Shown piece by piece: positions 7,917 to 17,191 of a stretch of 64,000 nt of DNA (position 1 is its first letter; every line of letters begins with the position of its first letter). The DNA is from Poriferisodalis sp965198245. Its GTDB lineage: Bacteria > Actinomycetota > Acidimicrobiia > Acidimicrobiales > Poriferisodalaceae. The stretch covers positions 1,550,001 to 1,614,000 of the forward strand of contig NZ_OZ240249.1 of the NCBI RefSeq assembly GCF_965198245.1, written 5' to 3'. Made by a program: the position numbers and the translations under genes. Under the pieces are notes generated by a model that worked only from the letters and a program-made list of their open reading frames with translations, was not told where the DNA came from and did no database searches.

Positions 7917-7977
7917 CCCGTTCAGGCCAGATCCCCGTTCAGGCCAGATCCCCGCTCAGGCCAGATCCCCGTTCAGG
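7917..7977 (+). repeat. 17-bp tandem repeat (3.6 copies)
   Basis: The unit CCCGTTCAGGCCAGATC occurs at 7917-7933, 7934-7950 and 7951-7967 (one T to C change), with a partial copy at 7968-7977. It sits between two convergent genes and runs into the stop-codon region of the SWEET-like gene. It is a minisatellite-like repeat, probably prone to slippage; no protein or RNA role is apparent. Confidence 0.9.
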
Positions 7978-8587
7978 ATGGCTCCGCGAGGGCGGCGCGG
8001 ATCCGGTGGCGGGTGATCCACAGGCGCAAGAGCACGAGCGCTGCGCACAGGAATGCGGTGCTGCCATAGACCATGATCGGCCCCGCAGCCACGAGTACGC
8101 CGTAGAAGCCCCACAAGATGCCTTCGCTTGCCGTCAGCACCCATGTCATCGGCGCTACGCCCACCGGGGCATACGAACGCCACGCGGCCGCCACCGATGG
8201 ACCGAGGTACAGCCCGTTCGACAATCCCAGCACGGTGCCCAGGACTGTCCAGCCCGCGACCAGCTGGAGTGCTACGCACGCCACGCCGACTGCGATGCCG
8301 GAGAGCACGCCTGCACGCACCTTGGCGCCGTTGCGGTACAGCAGGTACAGCGCCACGCCGTAGCTGATCACCGCGGAGAGCACGGCGGGGATCGTCTCCC
8401 AGAATTCCTCCGCGATCACATACGCCATCCAGCCGCTATTGATCACCATGCCGACCGCTGCCCACGCGGGCGAGGCGCCTTCGGTCCGTCCGATTCGCAG
8501 GAGGCGCACAATCTGGGGCACGACCTGCACGAACGTCACCGCCGTGGCCACAACAGCCACGGCGACGGCGAATTGGCCCTGTGTCAC
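7973..8587 (-). CDS. PQ-loop / SWEET-like membrane transporter
   Basis: A 204-residue, mostly hydrophobic protein with two related three-helix modules. The first contains V-Q-V-V-P-Q-I-V-R-L (the Pro-Gln of the PQ loop) and the second Y-L-G-P-S-V-A-A-A-W-R-S-Y, each followed by a conserved Trp-rich helix. This matches MtN3/SWEET-type sugar carriers or related PQ-loop transporters. I place the start at GTG 8587 (V-T-Q-G-Q-F-A); the frame stays open far upstream but loses protein character there. It is divergent from the MFS gene. Confidence 0.72.
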   Translation of the reverse strand: MTQGQFAVAVAVVATAVTFVQVVPQIVRLLRIGRTEGASPAWAAVGMVINSGWMAYVIAEEFWETIPAVLSAVISYGVALYLLYRNGAKVRAGVLSGIAVGVACVALQLVAGWTVLGTVLGLSNGLYLGPSVAAAWRSYAPVGVAPMTWVLTASEGILWGFYGVLVAAGPIMVYGSTAFLCAALVLLRLWITRHRIRAALAEPS

Positions 8588-8734
8588 AACAGGACTCGCT
8601 GGCGGACACTGCGTCGGCCAGGCAGCAATTGCAGCACGCGACAGGCCGCGCGAGCGGTCACCATCCCCTGAGTGTCGCAGCCTGCGCCACCCCACTTGCG
8701 CGGACGAGGCCGTTTCGGTGTTGCATTGAGGCTC

Positions 8735-10171
8735 GTGACCACCGACAGCGGCGACCTGAGACCTCAGCGTCGCAGGCTGACGGGCCTGGCCGCGGTGGTC
8801 CTGATGGCACTGGTGGCCGCAATCGCTCAGTCGTTCGGGCGGTTCACCTACGGGGTGCTGCTTCCCGCAGTCCGAGATGACTTCGGCCTGTCGAACACCG
8901 TCGCCGGCTCGCTGGCCACTGTGAACATGGCGGCGTACCTGGTGGGCAGTCTGATCGTCGCAGCGGCCTCGAGCCGTTTCCGCCTGCTCTCGATGATGCG
9001 TGTCGGCATCGTGCTCGCAATCATCGGCCAGGCGCTGGCGGCCATCGCCCCGGGTCCACTGGTGCTGGGCGCAGGGCTGCTTTCGATGGGTCTGGGCGGG
9101 GCCTTGACGTGGATCCCCGCCCCGGTCGTCACGGCCGACGCAATCGCTCCGGACAAACGCGCACTCGCAATCGGGTTCCTCGGCGCGGGCATGGGCCTCG
9201 GCGTCGTCTTCGCCGGCCAGCTTTCCGGTTTCGTCCGTTCGACTATGGGCGACGCGTCTTGGCGGAACGTGTACTTGGTGCAGCTCCTGATCGGCGCGGT
9301 CGTTGCCGCAGCGGTGCTGTTGCTCATCGGCCACCGCCAGGAGCGCTTGGCGTCCAAGTCCGGCCTCGGCGGGTTCAGCATCCTGCGGCGCATGCACGGC
9401 TGGGTGCCGCTGGTGTGCGCATTTACGGTCTTCGGGCTGCTGTACCTGCTGGTCGTTGCGTTCCTGACGACCCGGCTGGAGGACGACAACGGCTGGACGA
9501 GCTCGCAGGCGTCGCTGGCCTTCACCCTGGTCGGGGTGGCGATGATCTTCGGCGGTCCGCTGTTCATCGCGCTCGGAGAACGCATCGGAGCGCGCCGGAC
9601 ACTGGTGATCTCGTTTGCCGGATGGGCGGTCGTCACCACGCTGATCCTGCCGGGATGGTTCGTGCCGACGCTGATCTTGTCGGTCGCAGTCGGGTTGCTG
9701 TTCGCGGCGATGCCGAGCGTGCTGACCGTCTATGTCGTTACGAACACCACCACCGACGACTACGGGCCCTCGTTCGCCGCCACGACGTTCTCCTTCGGCG
9801 TCGCGCAGATGATCTCGCCTCAGCTCGGCGGCTTCATCGCCGACGCCACGGGGTCGTTCACACCGGTCTTCCAGCTGTCAGCAGCATTAGCCGTGGTCGG
9901 CATGTTCGTGTCACTCGGGCTTCCCCGGCACACAAGACCCGCCTTCCCGCCGATGCCGGCCCATGCGGTTGCAGCGGCTCCACCCGCCGACTGGCGCATG
10001 ATCGACATGACTTTCGTCGTCGCACCCGCAGAGACCCGCAGCCCGGGACAACGCCATGATCCCGCAGCGGTTCGAGCGCCGGATCCACGCTGGCATCGTC
10101 TGAACGGCTCTAGGCGGCACCGGCGGCGGCGTGGTCAGTCGCTCGGCACGCCAGCTTCCTCTTGTACCTAG
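8735..10171 (+). CDS. MFS transporter (YbfB/YjiJ-like)
   Basis: A 478-residue major facilitator protein with about 12 transmembrane helices. The first helix ends in Q-S-F-G-R-F-T-Y-G-V-L-L-P, followed by the loop D-D-F-G-L-S-N-T-V-A-G typical of the family. Later E-R-I-G-A-R-R-T-L marks the second-half A-like motif. The substrate is unknown. The last about 60 residues (from about 420) are hydrophilic and Arg-rich and may be a spurious extension or a tail. Starts at GTG 8672, 8717 or 8735 are possible; 8735 gives the most usual N-terminal length. Confidence 0.8.
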   Translation: MTTDSGDLRPQRRRLTGLAAVVLMALVAAIAQSFGRFTYGVLLPAVRDDFGLSNTVAGSLATVNMAAYLVGSLIVAAASSRFRLLSMMRVGIVLAIIGQALAAIAPGPLVLGAGLLSMGLGGALTWIPAPVVTADAIAPDKRALAIGFLGAGMGLGVVFAGQLSGFVRSTMGDASWRNVYLVQLLIGAVVAAAVLLLIGHRQERLASKSGLGGFSILRRMHGWVPLVCAFTVFGLLYLLVVAFLTTRLEDDNGWTSSQASLAFTLVGVAMIFGGPLFIALGERIGARRTLVISFAGWAVVTTLILPGWFVPTLILSVAVGLLFAAMPSVLTVYVVTNTTTDDYGPSFAATTFSFGVAQMISPQLGGFIADATGSFTPVFQLSAALAVVGMFVSLGLPRHTRPAFPPMPAHAVAAAPPADWRMIDMTFVVAPAETRSPGQRHDPAAVRAPDPRWHRLNGSRRHRRRRGQSLGTPASSCT

Positions 10172-10247
10172 GCCAGTGTCGGAACGAATTAGCGTTCGTG
10201 GTGGTGTTTCGTGAGTCGTCCGTGGATCTTGAGCGGATCGGTCGGTG

Positions 10248-11117
10248 ATGTCTGGGCCAACCGGACCTCGTGTGCCGACTGGCAATCCGGTCGTGCCGCT
10301 GACGCCATCGGACATCGCAGCGCAGGTATCGCATCTAGCGATACGCCGGGCTGCGCTCAGTTTCGGGTCGATGTCGGTGCTGGCGGCGATGGCGGGCGTG
10401 TTCGTGGCGCTCGGCGCCATGCTGACCAGCACCATCTCGGCCTCGTCGAATCTCGGCCTCGGCCCCACGCGGCTCCTGATGGGCATTGGCCTGTCGACGG
10501 GACTGTTCTTGGTGGTGATCACCGGCGCGGAACTGTTCACCGGCAACAACCTGATGGTCATCGGGCTGCTCGATCACCAGATCACGGTCCGCCAACTCGT
10601 CCGCAACTGGATCTCGGTGTACCTGGGCAACTTCGCCGGTGCGATTGTGGTGGTGCTGCTGGTGTTCTGGGCGCGCTGGTGGGAACTCGCCGACCACGCA
10701 TTCGGTGCCGCAGCGCTCACCAATGCTCACGCCAAGGTCGACGTCGGCCTCGGCACGGTGTTCGCCCGGGGGATTCTCGCGAACGTATTCGTGTGCTTGG
10801 CACTGTGGCTGGCCACCGCAGCGCGTTCGCTGATCGACAAGCTGGTCGGAGTGGTGCTGCCCATCTGCGCATTCGTCGCCGGCGGATTCGAGCACAGCGT
10901 GGCTGACATGTACTTCGTGCCGATCGGGATGCTGGTCTCGGGTCAGTCCGACGTTGTTGCCGCGGCCGGGCTCTCGACGGCGCAGCTCGACGGCCTGAAC
11001 GGGGCGTGGTTCGCAGGCTTCCTGGCGATCGTGACGCTCGGCAACGTTGTGGGCGGCGCCGCGGTGTCGCTGGCCAACTGGTTCGTGCACCTGCGCAAGA
11101 TCCCGATCGTCGGCTGA
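10248..11117 (+). CDS. formate/nitrite transporter (FNT) family channel
   Basis: A 289-residue, six-helix protein with FNT-family signatures: G-A-E-L-F-T-G-N-N (about 100), Y-L-G-N-F-A-G-A, G-F-E-H-S-V-A-D-M-Y-F-V-P and T-L-G-N-V-V-G-G-A. FNT pentamers conduct formate, nitrite or hydrosulfide across the inner membrane; the specificity cannot be read from sequence, and no formate dehydrogenase or nitrite reductase lies in the window. The start is ATG 10248 (a GTG at 10245 is adjacent). It is the last gene of the plus-strand transporter pair, 76 bp after the MFS gene. Confidence 0.9.
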   Translation: MSGPTGPRVPTGNPVVPLTPSDIAAQVSHLAIRRAALSFGSMSVLAAMAGVFVALGAMLTSTISASSNLGLGPTRLLMGIGLSTGLFLVVITGAELFTGNNLMVIGLLDHQITVRQLVRNWISVYLGNFAGAIVVVLLVFWARWWELADHAFGAAALTNAHAKVDVGLGTVFARGILANVFVCLALWLATAARSLIDKLVGVVLPICAFVAGGFEHSVADMYFVPIGMLVSGQSDVVAAAGLSTAQLDGLNGAWFAGFLAIVTLGNVVGGAAVSLANWFVHLRKIPIVG

Positions 11118-11147
11118 TCCTGTCGACGGTCTCGCCCCGAGGTGCCG

Positions 11148-11600
11148 CTAGGTGCCGTCGGCCGGGCTGTCGTCAGCGGGTTCGAGCAGGACGATGGGGA
11201 ACTGGCGGTCGGTCTTGCGCTGGAATCGGACGTAGTGGTCGTCTTTGGCGGCGATCTGTTCCCACAGCGCTGTGCGTTCGTCGCCCCCGGTGAGACGGGC
11301 TGTCATCTGCTGGGTGCCGTCGCGGTTGCGAACCGTGACCGCCGGGTTGTCGCGCATGTTCAGGAACCACGCCGGGTGCTTCGTGTCGCCGCCGCGGGAA
11401 CCGATGACGGCGAAGGCATCACCTGGCTGGGCGACCACGGACAGCAGCGTCGAGCGGGGTTCGCCGCTGCGCCGGCCCGTGGTGGTCACCTCGATGATGG
11501 GTGTGCCCTTGTGAATCCAGCCGACACGGCCGCCGCTGAGCCGGATCGCCGTGCGGTTCAGCCAGTTGGCCGCCCTGAACGCGAAATCAGATACCAGCAA
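11148..11600 (-). CDS. F420-type (deazaflavin-dependent) nitroreductase-family protein
   Basis: A 150-residue split beta-barrel protein of the Ddn family. Characteristic segments are T-T-T-G-R-R-S-G-E-P-R-S-T-L-L (about 39-53) and G-D-T-K-H-P-A-W-F-L-N-M-R-D-N-P (about 72-87), which line the F420 or FAD site. Such proteins reduce diverse substrates with F420H2 and are typical of Actinobacteria. It starts with TTG at 11600. It converges with the FNT gene (30-bp gap). Confidence 0.85.
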   Translation of the reverse strand: MLVSDFAFRAANWLNRTAIRLSGGRVGWIHKGTPIIEVTTTGRRSGEPRSTLLSVVAQPGDAFAVIGSRGGDTKHPAWFLNMRDNPAVTVRNRDGTQQMTARLTGGDERTALWEQIAAKDDHYVRFQRKTDRQFPIVLLEPADDSPADGT

Positions 11601-11773
11601 CCTTGCCTCCAGCCCTGCGTGGCAGCTTCGCCAGTGTCTATCTTCCCAGCGCAGATAGAGCCTGCTGGACCCACGGGCGCCGGCGGTGACACGCCAATTC
11701 GGTGCTGGTCACACGTGACTGCGACCGTCCTGGGCAGGCGTAGCTGCGGTGCGTTCGTGTGGATGGCGGCAAG

Positions 11774-11811
11774 AGGTGAGCTGGCCGCGACTGGTCGCGG
11801 CCAGCTCACCT
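11774..11811 (-). terminator. strong hairpin after the ABC operon
   Basis: A perfect 17-bp inverted repeat (11774-11790 with 11795-11811) around a 4-nt loop lies 20 bp downstream of the stop of the substrate-binding-protein gene (minus strand). There is no long T-tract, but stem strength and position make it the probable transcription terminator. A 13-bp direct repeat GATATCAGTTATC (11815-11827, 11828-11840) runs over the stop codon. Confidence 0.75.
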
Positions 11812-11831
11812 GCCGATATCAGTTATCGATA

Positions 11832-13457
11832 TCAGTTATCCAAGTCCAGCCAGGCGTCTTGGAAGAGCGGCCAGCTCAGCGGATGCGGGCTCACGCCGTT
11901 GACGTAATTCTGCACGGCGATCAATTCCGGCCGGAAGGCCGCAACGATCGCCGGCACGTCCTCGATCAGGATGCACTGGACCTCGGCGTATGACGCCTTC
12001 TGGCCCGCGAGGTCCTGCCCCTTGGCCTTCTCGATCAGCCCGTCCATGTACGGGTTGACGTAGTGCGGCGCGTTGTAGGGCGATGCACTGTGGAACTGCT
12101 CGCTGAGGGCCTGATCCGGATCGGCGCCCCTCCAGGCGTCGATGGTCAGCGTCTCGTTCTGCCAAACCGTGTCCCAGAACCCAGCCGATGGATTCACCAC
12201 GACGTTGACCCGGATGCCCGCGGGTTCAGCACTCTCCTTGAATGCCACCGCGATGTCCATCGCACCTGTGGTGATATCGGCCGTGTGCAGGTCGATGTCG
12301 ATTCCGTCCGGGTACCCGGCCTCTGCCAGCAGCGACCTCGCCAGTTCTGGGTCATACGGCGGCGGAGCGCATTCCGGCGCGAAGACGGCGTTGCTCGTGC
12401 CGATCGGGTGGTCGTAACCGGGTGCACCCAACCCCAACAGCGCCACCTGGTTGACAAGTTCCCGGTCCGTCGCTGCCTGGAAGGCCTGGCGGAGCAGCTT
12501 GTTGTCGAAGGGCGGCCTGGCGTTGTCCATGGCCAGCCCCAGCCAGCCCCAGCCTTCCAACACCAACACGTGGGTGTCGGGATTGGCGTCGATTTCAGGG
12601 ACGCTCAACGGGGCCATGCCGTGTTGAATCAGGTCCACGTCGCCGGCCAGGAGTGCCGCTACCCGACCTGCGGGCTCGGGGATGTTCAGAAAGACAATCT
12701 CATCCACATAGGGCTTGCCCTCTTCCCAGTAGTTGGGGTTCCGCACCATCGTGATGCGTTCACCCGGCAGGTGCTCGTCAAGAATGAAGGGCCCCGTGCC
12801 GACCGCTCCCAAGACCAACTCCTCGAGATCCAAGTTGGCGGGAAGTATCCGTGCCTCAGACTTCTGCAGGTAGCTCGGGAAGTACCCGTTGGGGCCATCG
12901 AGGTCAAAGCGGACGGTGAAGTCGTCGAGGACGACGATGTCCGTGATGATGTTGAGAATGGCCCTCAGCGGTGAGTCAAGCTCGGGATCCAGCAGACGGT
13001 CGAACGTGAAGACCACGTCCTCGGCACTGAAGTCCTTCCCGTTGTGGAACGTCACCCCCTCCCGAAGGTAGAAGGTGTAGGAGGTGAGGTCGTCGTTGGC
13101 CACCCACGAAGTGGCCAGCTCCGGCTTCATCGTGAGATCCGGCTGGATCATGAGCAGGTTGTCATAGGTGTGCTGGGTAACAGCGGTGGTCACCGCGGAC
13201 ACCGAGATAGCTGGGTCCAGCGTGTGCGTGTCCGCGACCAGCGCGACTCGCAGCGTGCCGCCGTACTTCGGCCCCCCCTCGTCGGGCGGGGCGGTGGTCT
13301 CGGGCGCAGCGGTGGTCTCGGGCGCAGCAGCAGCTGGGGCGGCGGTCGTCTCCGGTGCCGCAGTGTCATCGCTGGTGCCGGTGCAGGCCCCAGCCATGAG
13401 CGCTAGCGCTATTAGCGGTACACCAAGATTCAGGAAACGTCGGTTTGATGCTCGCAT
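11832..13457 (-). CDS. peptide-type ABC transporter substrate-binding lipoprotein
   Basis: A 541-residue family-5 solute-binding protein (DppA/OppA/NikA type). It has a lipoprotein signal with lipobox M-A-G-A-C25 and an Ala/Pro/Thr/Glu linker (about 30-60). The mature domain starts G-G-T-L-R-V-A-L and contains the family pattern T-L-D-P-A, W-V-A-N-D-D-L-T-S-Y-T-F-Y-L-R-E-G-V-T-F-H-N-G and F-S-A-E-D-V-V-F-T-F. It is the last gene of the importer cluster but is separated from the aminotransferase gene by 252 bp with its own repeats and probable promoter. That fits the usual need for excess binding protein. The ligand (oligopeptide, opine, amino-acid derivative) is unknown. Confidence 0.9.
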   Translation of the reverse strand: MRASNRRFLNLGVPLIALALMAGACTGTSDDTAAPETTAAPAAAAPETTAAPETTAPPDEGGPKYGGTLRVALVADTHTLDPAISVSAVTTAVTQHTYDNLLMIQPDLTMKPELATSWVANDDLTSYTFYLREGVTFHNGKDFSAEDVVFTFDRLLDPELDSPLRAILNIITDIVVLDDFTVRFDLDGPNGYFPSYLQKSEARILPANLDLEELVLGAVGTGPFILDEHLPGERITMVRNPNYWEEGKPYVDEIVFLNIPEPAGRVAALLAGDVDLIQHGMAPLSVPEIDANPDTHVLVLEGWGWLGLAMDNARPPFDNKLLRQAFQAATDRELVNQVALLGLGAPGYDHPIGTSNAVFAPECAPPPYDPELARSLLAEAGYPDGIDIDLHTADITTGAMDIAVAFKESAEPAGIRVNVVVNPSAGFWDTVWQNETLTIDAWRGADPDQALSEQFHSASPYNAPHYVNPYMDGLIEKAKGQDLAGQKASYAEVQCILIEDVPAIVAAFRPELIAVQNYVNGVSPHPLSWPLFQDAWLDLDN

Positions 13458-13526
13458 TTCGATTCACCCCTCGAACTACCCCACTGTCGAAGGGATTCCG
13501 GCAGCGGAATCAAAGTATTTTGTTGG

Positions 13527-13620
13527 TATGCCCCGTACATCGGTACATACTCATATTGGCAAAATGAATAGCTAATATGCCCCGTACATCGGTACATACT
13601 TATATTGGCAAAATGAATAG
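13527..13620 (-). promoter_or_regulatory. 49-bp-period direct repeat upstream of the binding-protein gene
   Basis: A 45-bp sequence is repeated with one mismatch (13527-13571 and 13576-13620). It holds GTACATCGGTAC-like half-sites and an AT-rich part. It lies 70-163 bp upstream of the ATG of the binding-protein gene (minus strand). Two equal sites at helical spacing suggest tandem operators or activator sites. No regulator gene adjoins the operon. Confidence 0.6.
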
Positions 13621-13625
13621 ATAGC

Positions 13626-13660
13626 CATCATCATTGTGACGATGACAACTTTTGATGATG
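13626..13660. terminator. hairpin between aminotransferase and binding-protein genes
   Basis: CATCATCA (13626-13633) pairs with TGATGATG (13653-13660), with a further inner TTGT/ACAA. It sits about 50 bp after the aminotransferase stop on the minus strand. It could be an attenuating terminator that limits read-through into the binding-protein gene, or protect an mRNA end. Confidence 0.4.
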
Positions 13661-13709
13661 CCTACTACCCCTTGAGGGCGTTGTCAAACGCACTGTTGAG
13701 AGTGGCGAA

Positions 13710-15098
13710 CTAGCCGATCAATTCATTCACGCACTCACCAAACACGCCGACGTAGTAGTCGACGTCCTCCGCAGTGACCGCTGGCGAGTTCAATGCCGAG
13801 AGTGCCATGGCGAGAATGATAATACCGCGATTGACATAAAAAGCATGGAAATATTGTATGAGTTCATCGCCGCGGATATTGTAGCTTTGCTCGTCGCCCC
13901 GGATCTGAGCCTCCGCCATCGTACGAGGCCTCTCCAAGGAGAAGCCGACTCGCACTCCATAGCCGAGCCAGCGGCTGACTCTCCACGGGAGGTCAGCAGC
14001 CGTGACGACTTCTTGCATGCCCTTGGCCATCCGCTCACCGGCCGACATCATCCGCTCGTAGGCCGACTCGGTCATGACATGCTCCAGATTCGCCCGCAGC
14101 GCCGCAACAGCCAGCGCGTTGCCCGACAGGGTGCTGCCGATGCCCGCGACGAAGAAATTCTCGAACAGCGGCATGACGCTGTCCGCGACCTCCTGGCTGA
14201 GGCCCATGACTGAGGCAGGCATGCCGCCGGCGATCCCTTTGCCTGCGACAAAAATGTCTGGCTCCAGGTTCCACAGACCTGTGCATCCTCCCCAGGCGGC
14301 GCCGATGCCATGCGTCTCATCGATGATGAGCTTGGTGCCATAGCGACGCGTCAGATCTCGGAGGGCGATGTGGAAGTCCTGATCAAAGGGGCCACGAAGA
14401 GCCTGAGAGAACGTTGGCTCGGTAATGACGCAGGCAACGTCCCGTGGGGACAATGCTCTCTCCACAGCATCGAGGTCGTAAGGATCAACAACACGGGTCC
14501 TCGATTCGGGTTCGGGAAGCATCCCTATGCCGAAGTGGACGGCCTTCGGATGAGTAATCATCTTGCCGTCCACGACCGCGACACACGTTTCTTCCACGGT
14601 GCCGTGGTAGCTGCCATTGAACATGAGCGTGAGGTGTCGTTGGGTGACTTCGCGCGAAATCTTGATCGCGGCCCTGACCGAATCGCTGGCTGACATATGG
14701 ATCTGCCATAACGGCAGACCGTAGCGACGCGTCAATTCCTCGCCGACCCAGATGGCGTCTTCCGAGGGAAGTGTGAACATAATGCCCCGCTGCGCTTGTT
14801 GAGCTATCGCATCAGCAACGGCCGGCGGTGAATGCCCGAATATCGACCCGAGATCACCTGCAAGGAGGTCGAGGTAGCGGTTGCCATCGACATCGGTCAC
14901 GTAGGCTCCCCTGCCCTCCGCTATGAACAAGGGAAAGGACGGATCCATAAAACCGTTCATGAAGCAAAACGGAACTCCTGCCAAGAGCGAGTTCTTTGCT
15001 CTCTCATACAAGGCCACTGATTTCGGGTGGCTAGCTAGATAGCTTTGCTGCTCGCGCTCCATCAACAGCTTCAGTCGCTGAGGGTCGATTGTGTTCAT
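13710..15098 (-). CDS. class III aminotransferase (glutamate-1-semialdehyde aminomutase-like)
   Basis: A 462-residue PLP enzyme. Visible are D-G-N-R-Y-L-D-L (entry to the fold), F-N-G-S-Y-H-G (phosphate-binding loop), I-I-D-E-T-H-G (Asp260 contacts the pyridine N) and F-V-A-G-K-G-I-A-G-G (Lys287, PLP Schiff base). The closest class is GSA-aminomutase-like omega-aminotransferases, but D-E-T replaces the usual D-E-V. The start is ATG 15098, preceded by a strong AGGAGGAG site and overlapping the ABC ATPase stop by 4 bp (ATGA), so translation is coupled. Its place inside a peptide-type importer operon suggests it acts on the imported amine or amino acid. It is unlikely to serve haem synthesis. 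Confidence 0.85.
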   Translation of the reverse strand: MNTIDPQRLKLLMEREQQSYLASHPKSVALYERAKNSLLAGVPFCFMNGFMDPSFPLFIAEGRGAYVTDVDGNRYLDLLAGDLGSIFGHSPPAVADAIAQQAQRGIMFTLPSEDAIWVGEELTRRYGLPLWQIHMSASDSVRAAIKISREVTQRHLTLMFNGSYHGTVEETCVAVVDGKMITHPKAVHFGIGMLPEPESRTRVVDPYDLDAVERALSPRDVACVITEPTFSQALRGPFDQDFHIALRDLTRRYGTKLIIDETHGIGAAWGGCTGLWNLEPDIFVAGKGIAGGMPASVMGLSQEVADSVMPLFENFFVAGIGSTLSGNALAVAALRANLEHVMTESAYERMMSAGERMAKGMQEVVTAADLPWRVSRWLGYGVRVGFSLERPRTMAEAQIRGDEQSYNIRGDELIQYFHAFYVNRGIIILAMALSALNSPAVTAEDVDYYVGVFGECVNELIG

Positions 15099-17191
15099 GG
15101 GACTCCTCCTGTTTTTGTGGGTTCTACAGAACTGTTTGCCTGTAGATGGGCTAGTTCCTCCAGCGGGATGTGGCAATACAGCACATGATCTCCACCGACT
15201 GCCGTCTGTGCCGGCGGTGGTGTCTCGTCGCAAACGTCCCCGATCTTGCGAGGACAGCGACTGGCGAAGACGCAACCCTGGAACTCGGCCCGCATCGTGG
15301 GCACGAACCCCGGCAGTCGGATCGTCGTCCGCTGCGCGTCGGGATCAGGGACTGGTGCCGCTGACAACAGTGCCTCGGTATAGGGATGGGACGGCGTGTC
15401 GAGCACCTTTTGGGCCTGTCCTGACTCGACCACGTGGCCCGCGTACAGCACCAAGATCTCGTCGGAGAGATAGCGCAGCACGGCCAAGTCGTGGGTGATG
15501 AACACGTAGGACGTGTCGGTCTCTTCCTGATGAGACCGCAGCAGATTGAGCACCTGCGCCTGGACGGACACGTCCAAGGCGGAGACTGCCTCATCGGCAA
15601 CGATGATGTCCGGTGAGGCGGCAAAGGCCCCAGCGATTGCCACGCGCTGTTGTTCCCCCCCGCTGAGCTCCCGCGGAGGCCGCTTCAAGTACGCCGGATC
15701 CAAGCCCACTGCCCGCAACAGCTCCTCGGCATGGCGTTGACTCTCCTGCTTGTTCAAGCCTGAGAACTTGCGCAGCGCCCGGACAATGGCGTGACCAACG
15801 GCAAGCCTCGGATTGAGGGAAGCCGTCGGGTTCTGAAAGACCATGCGCATGGCCGCCCGTTGAGCGTCGGTCCGCTCGTCGACCTCGGGCGCCAGTTCCT
15901 CTTCCTTGAGCTGTAGCTGTCCCTGGTCACGGGGCACCAGTCCGACGATGACCCGGGCAATGGTGCTCTTGCCAGCGCCGCTCTCACCCACGATTCCCAG
16001 AGTCCGTCCCAGTCCCACCGTGAAGTCCACATCGGTGACGGCACGGACCGGCGGCCGAGTCCGTGGGCCGAACATCCAGTACTTGCGGCCCCAGCTTCCG
16101 TAGAAACGGCGCAGATCCTTGGCCCCCAGAACCGGTTCTTGCTGGACGCGCCCAGTTTCCACACTCGTGTCCAACTCGCCCCACACTCCCGGTGCGATGT
16201 CATTCGGGTACAAGCAGCGTGACGAGTGCCCGACCACTGGTTCGGCCATCGGCGGAGCCTTCTGACTGCACAACTCGGTGGCCATGGGACACCGCGATAC
16301 GAAGAGGCAAGCGTCCGGCGCCGGCTCGCTGGCCGGGAACACCGCACCGGGGATCCGGGTGAGCCCGACGGTCGCTCCGTCTTCGGTCGGTGGCTTGGGC
16401 ACACAGTGCAGCAGCCCCGTCGTGTACGGATGCTTGGGATCTCTGAACAGTTCCCGCACCGAGGCCTCTTCCACCGTCTCGCCGGCGTACATCACCACGA
16501 CTCGATCTGCGACGGCTGCGATCACTCCTAGGTCGTGTGTCACATACAGGATTCCCGCGTTGATGCGGTGCTTCAGATCGACGATCAACTCCAGGATCGT
16601 GGCCTGCGTGGTGACGTCCAGCCCCGTCGTCGGCTCATCGAGGATCAGCAGATCCGGCTCGCAGGCCAGCGCCATGGCGATCACCACGCGCTGCTGTTGG
16701 CCGCCGCTCAACTCGTGGGGATACCGTCGGAGAACCGCCTCCGGTTCGGCGAGCCGCACGCTCTCGAACAGCTCGATGGTGGCGCGGCGGCTCTGTCGGG
16801 CGTCCGCGTTCAGGTGTTCGCGTAGCACCTCGGAGACCTGCGGCCCAACACGCATGGTCGGATTCAGCGACGTCGCGGGGTCTTGATACACCATCGCGAT
16901 GCGGTTGCCCCGCAAGCGGCGCAGCTCTGCCGCATCCATTTCCGCGATTTCTTGACCTTCGAAGAGAATTCGGCCGCTCACCCGTGTCGTGCCCGGCAGG
17001 TAGCCCATGGCGGCGAAGGCAGTGGTCGACTTGCCGGATCCCGACTCTCCCGCGAGTCCCAAGACTTCACCGCGTCGCACGTTCAGCGATGCATCCCGCA
17101 CGGCCCGGACGGTGCCCCGCGGCGTGAGGAAGGTGACGCCCAGTTGCTCCACCTGGAGCAACGGCGCTCCACCGAGTGCGTTGCTGCTCAT
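15095..17191 (-). CDS. fused double ATPase of peptide-type ABC importer (DppD-DppF type)
   Basis: A 698-residue protein with two complete ABC domains. The first has Walker A G-E-S-G-S-G-K-S-T, signature L-S-G-G-Q-Q-Q-R-V and Walker B L-L-I-L-D-E-P. The second has G-E-S-G-A-G-K-S-T, L-S-G-G-E-Q-Q-R-V and I-I-V-A-D-E-A. Each is followed by the Cys-containing oligopeptide-transporter C-terminal motif (S-R-C-P-M and S-R-C-P-R). It energises the permeases encoded just upstream, whose stop overlaps this start by 4 bp. In the second Walker B the usual D-E-P is D-E-A. Confidence 0.92.
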   Translation of the reverse strand: MSSNALGGAPLLQVEQLGVTFLTPRGTVRAVRDASLNVRRGEVLGLAGESGSGKSTTAFAAMGYLPGTTRVSGRILFEGQEIAEMDAAELRRLRGNRIAMVYQDPATSLNPTMRVGPQVSEVLREHLNADARQSRRATIELFESVRLAEPEAVLRRYPHELSGGQQQRVVIAMALACEPDLLILDEPTTGLDVTTQATILELIVDLKHRINAGILYVTHDLGVIAAVADRVVVMYAGETVEEASVRELFRDPKHPYTTGLLHCVPKPPTEDGATVGLTRIPGAVFPASEPAPDACLFVSRCPMATELCSQKAPPMAEPVVGHSSRCLYPNDIAPGVWGELDTSVETGRVQQEPVLGAKDLRRFYGSWGRKYWMFGPRTRPPVRAVTDVDFTVGLGRTLGIVGESGAGKSTIARVIVGLVPRDQGQLQLKEEELAPEVDERTDAQRAAMRMVFQNPTASLNPRLAVGHAIVRALRKFSGLNKQESQRHAEELLRAVGLDPAYLKRPPRELSGGEQQRVAIAGAFAASPDIIVADEAVSALDVSVQAQVLNLLRSHQEETDTSYVFITHDLAVLRYLSDEILVLYAGHVVESGQAQKVLDTPSHPYTEALLSAAPVPDPDAQRTTIRLPGFVPTMRAEFQGCVFASRCPRKIGDVCDETPPPAQTAVGGDHVLYCHIPLEELAHLQANSSVEPTKTGGVP

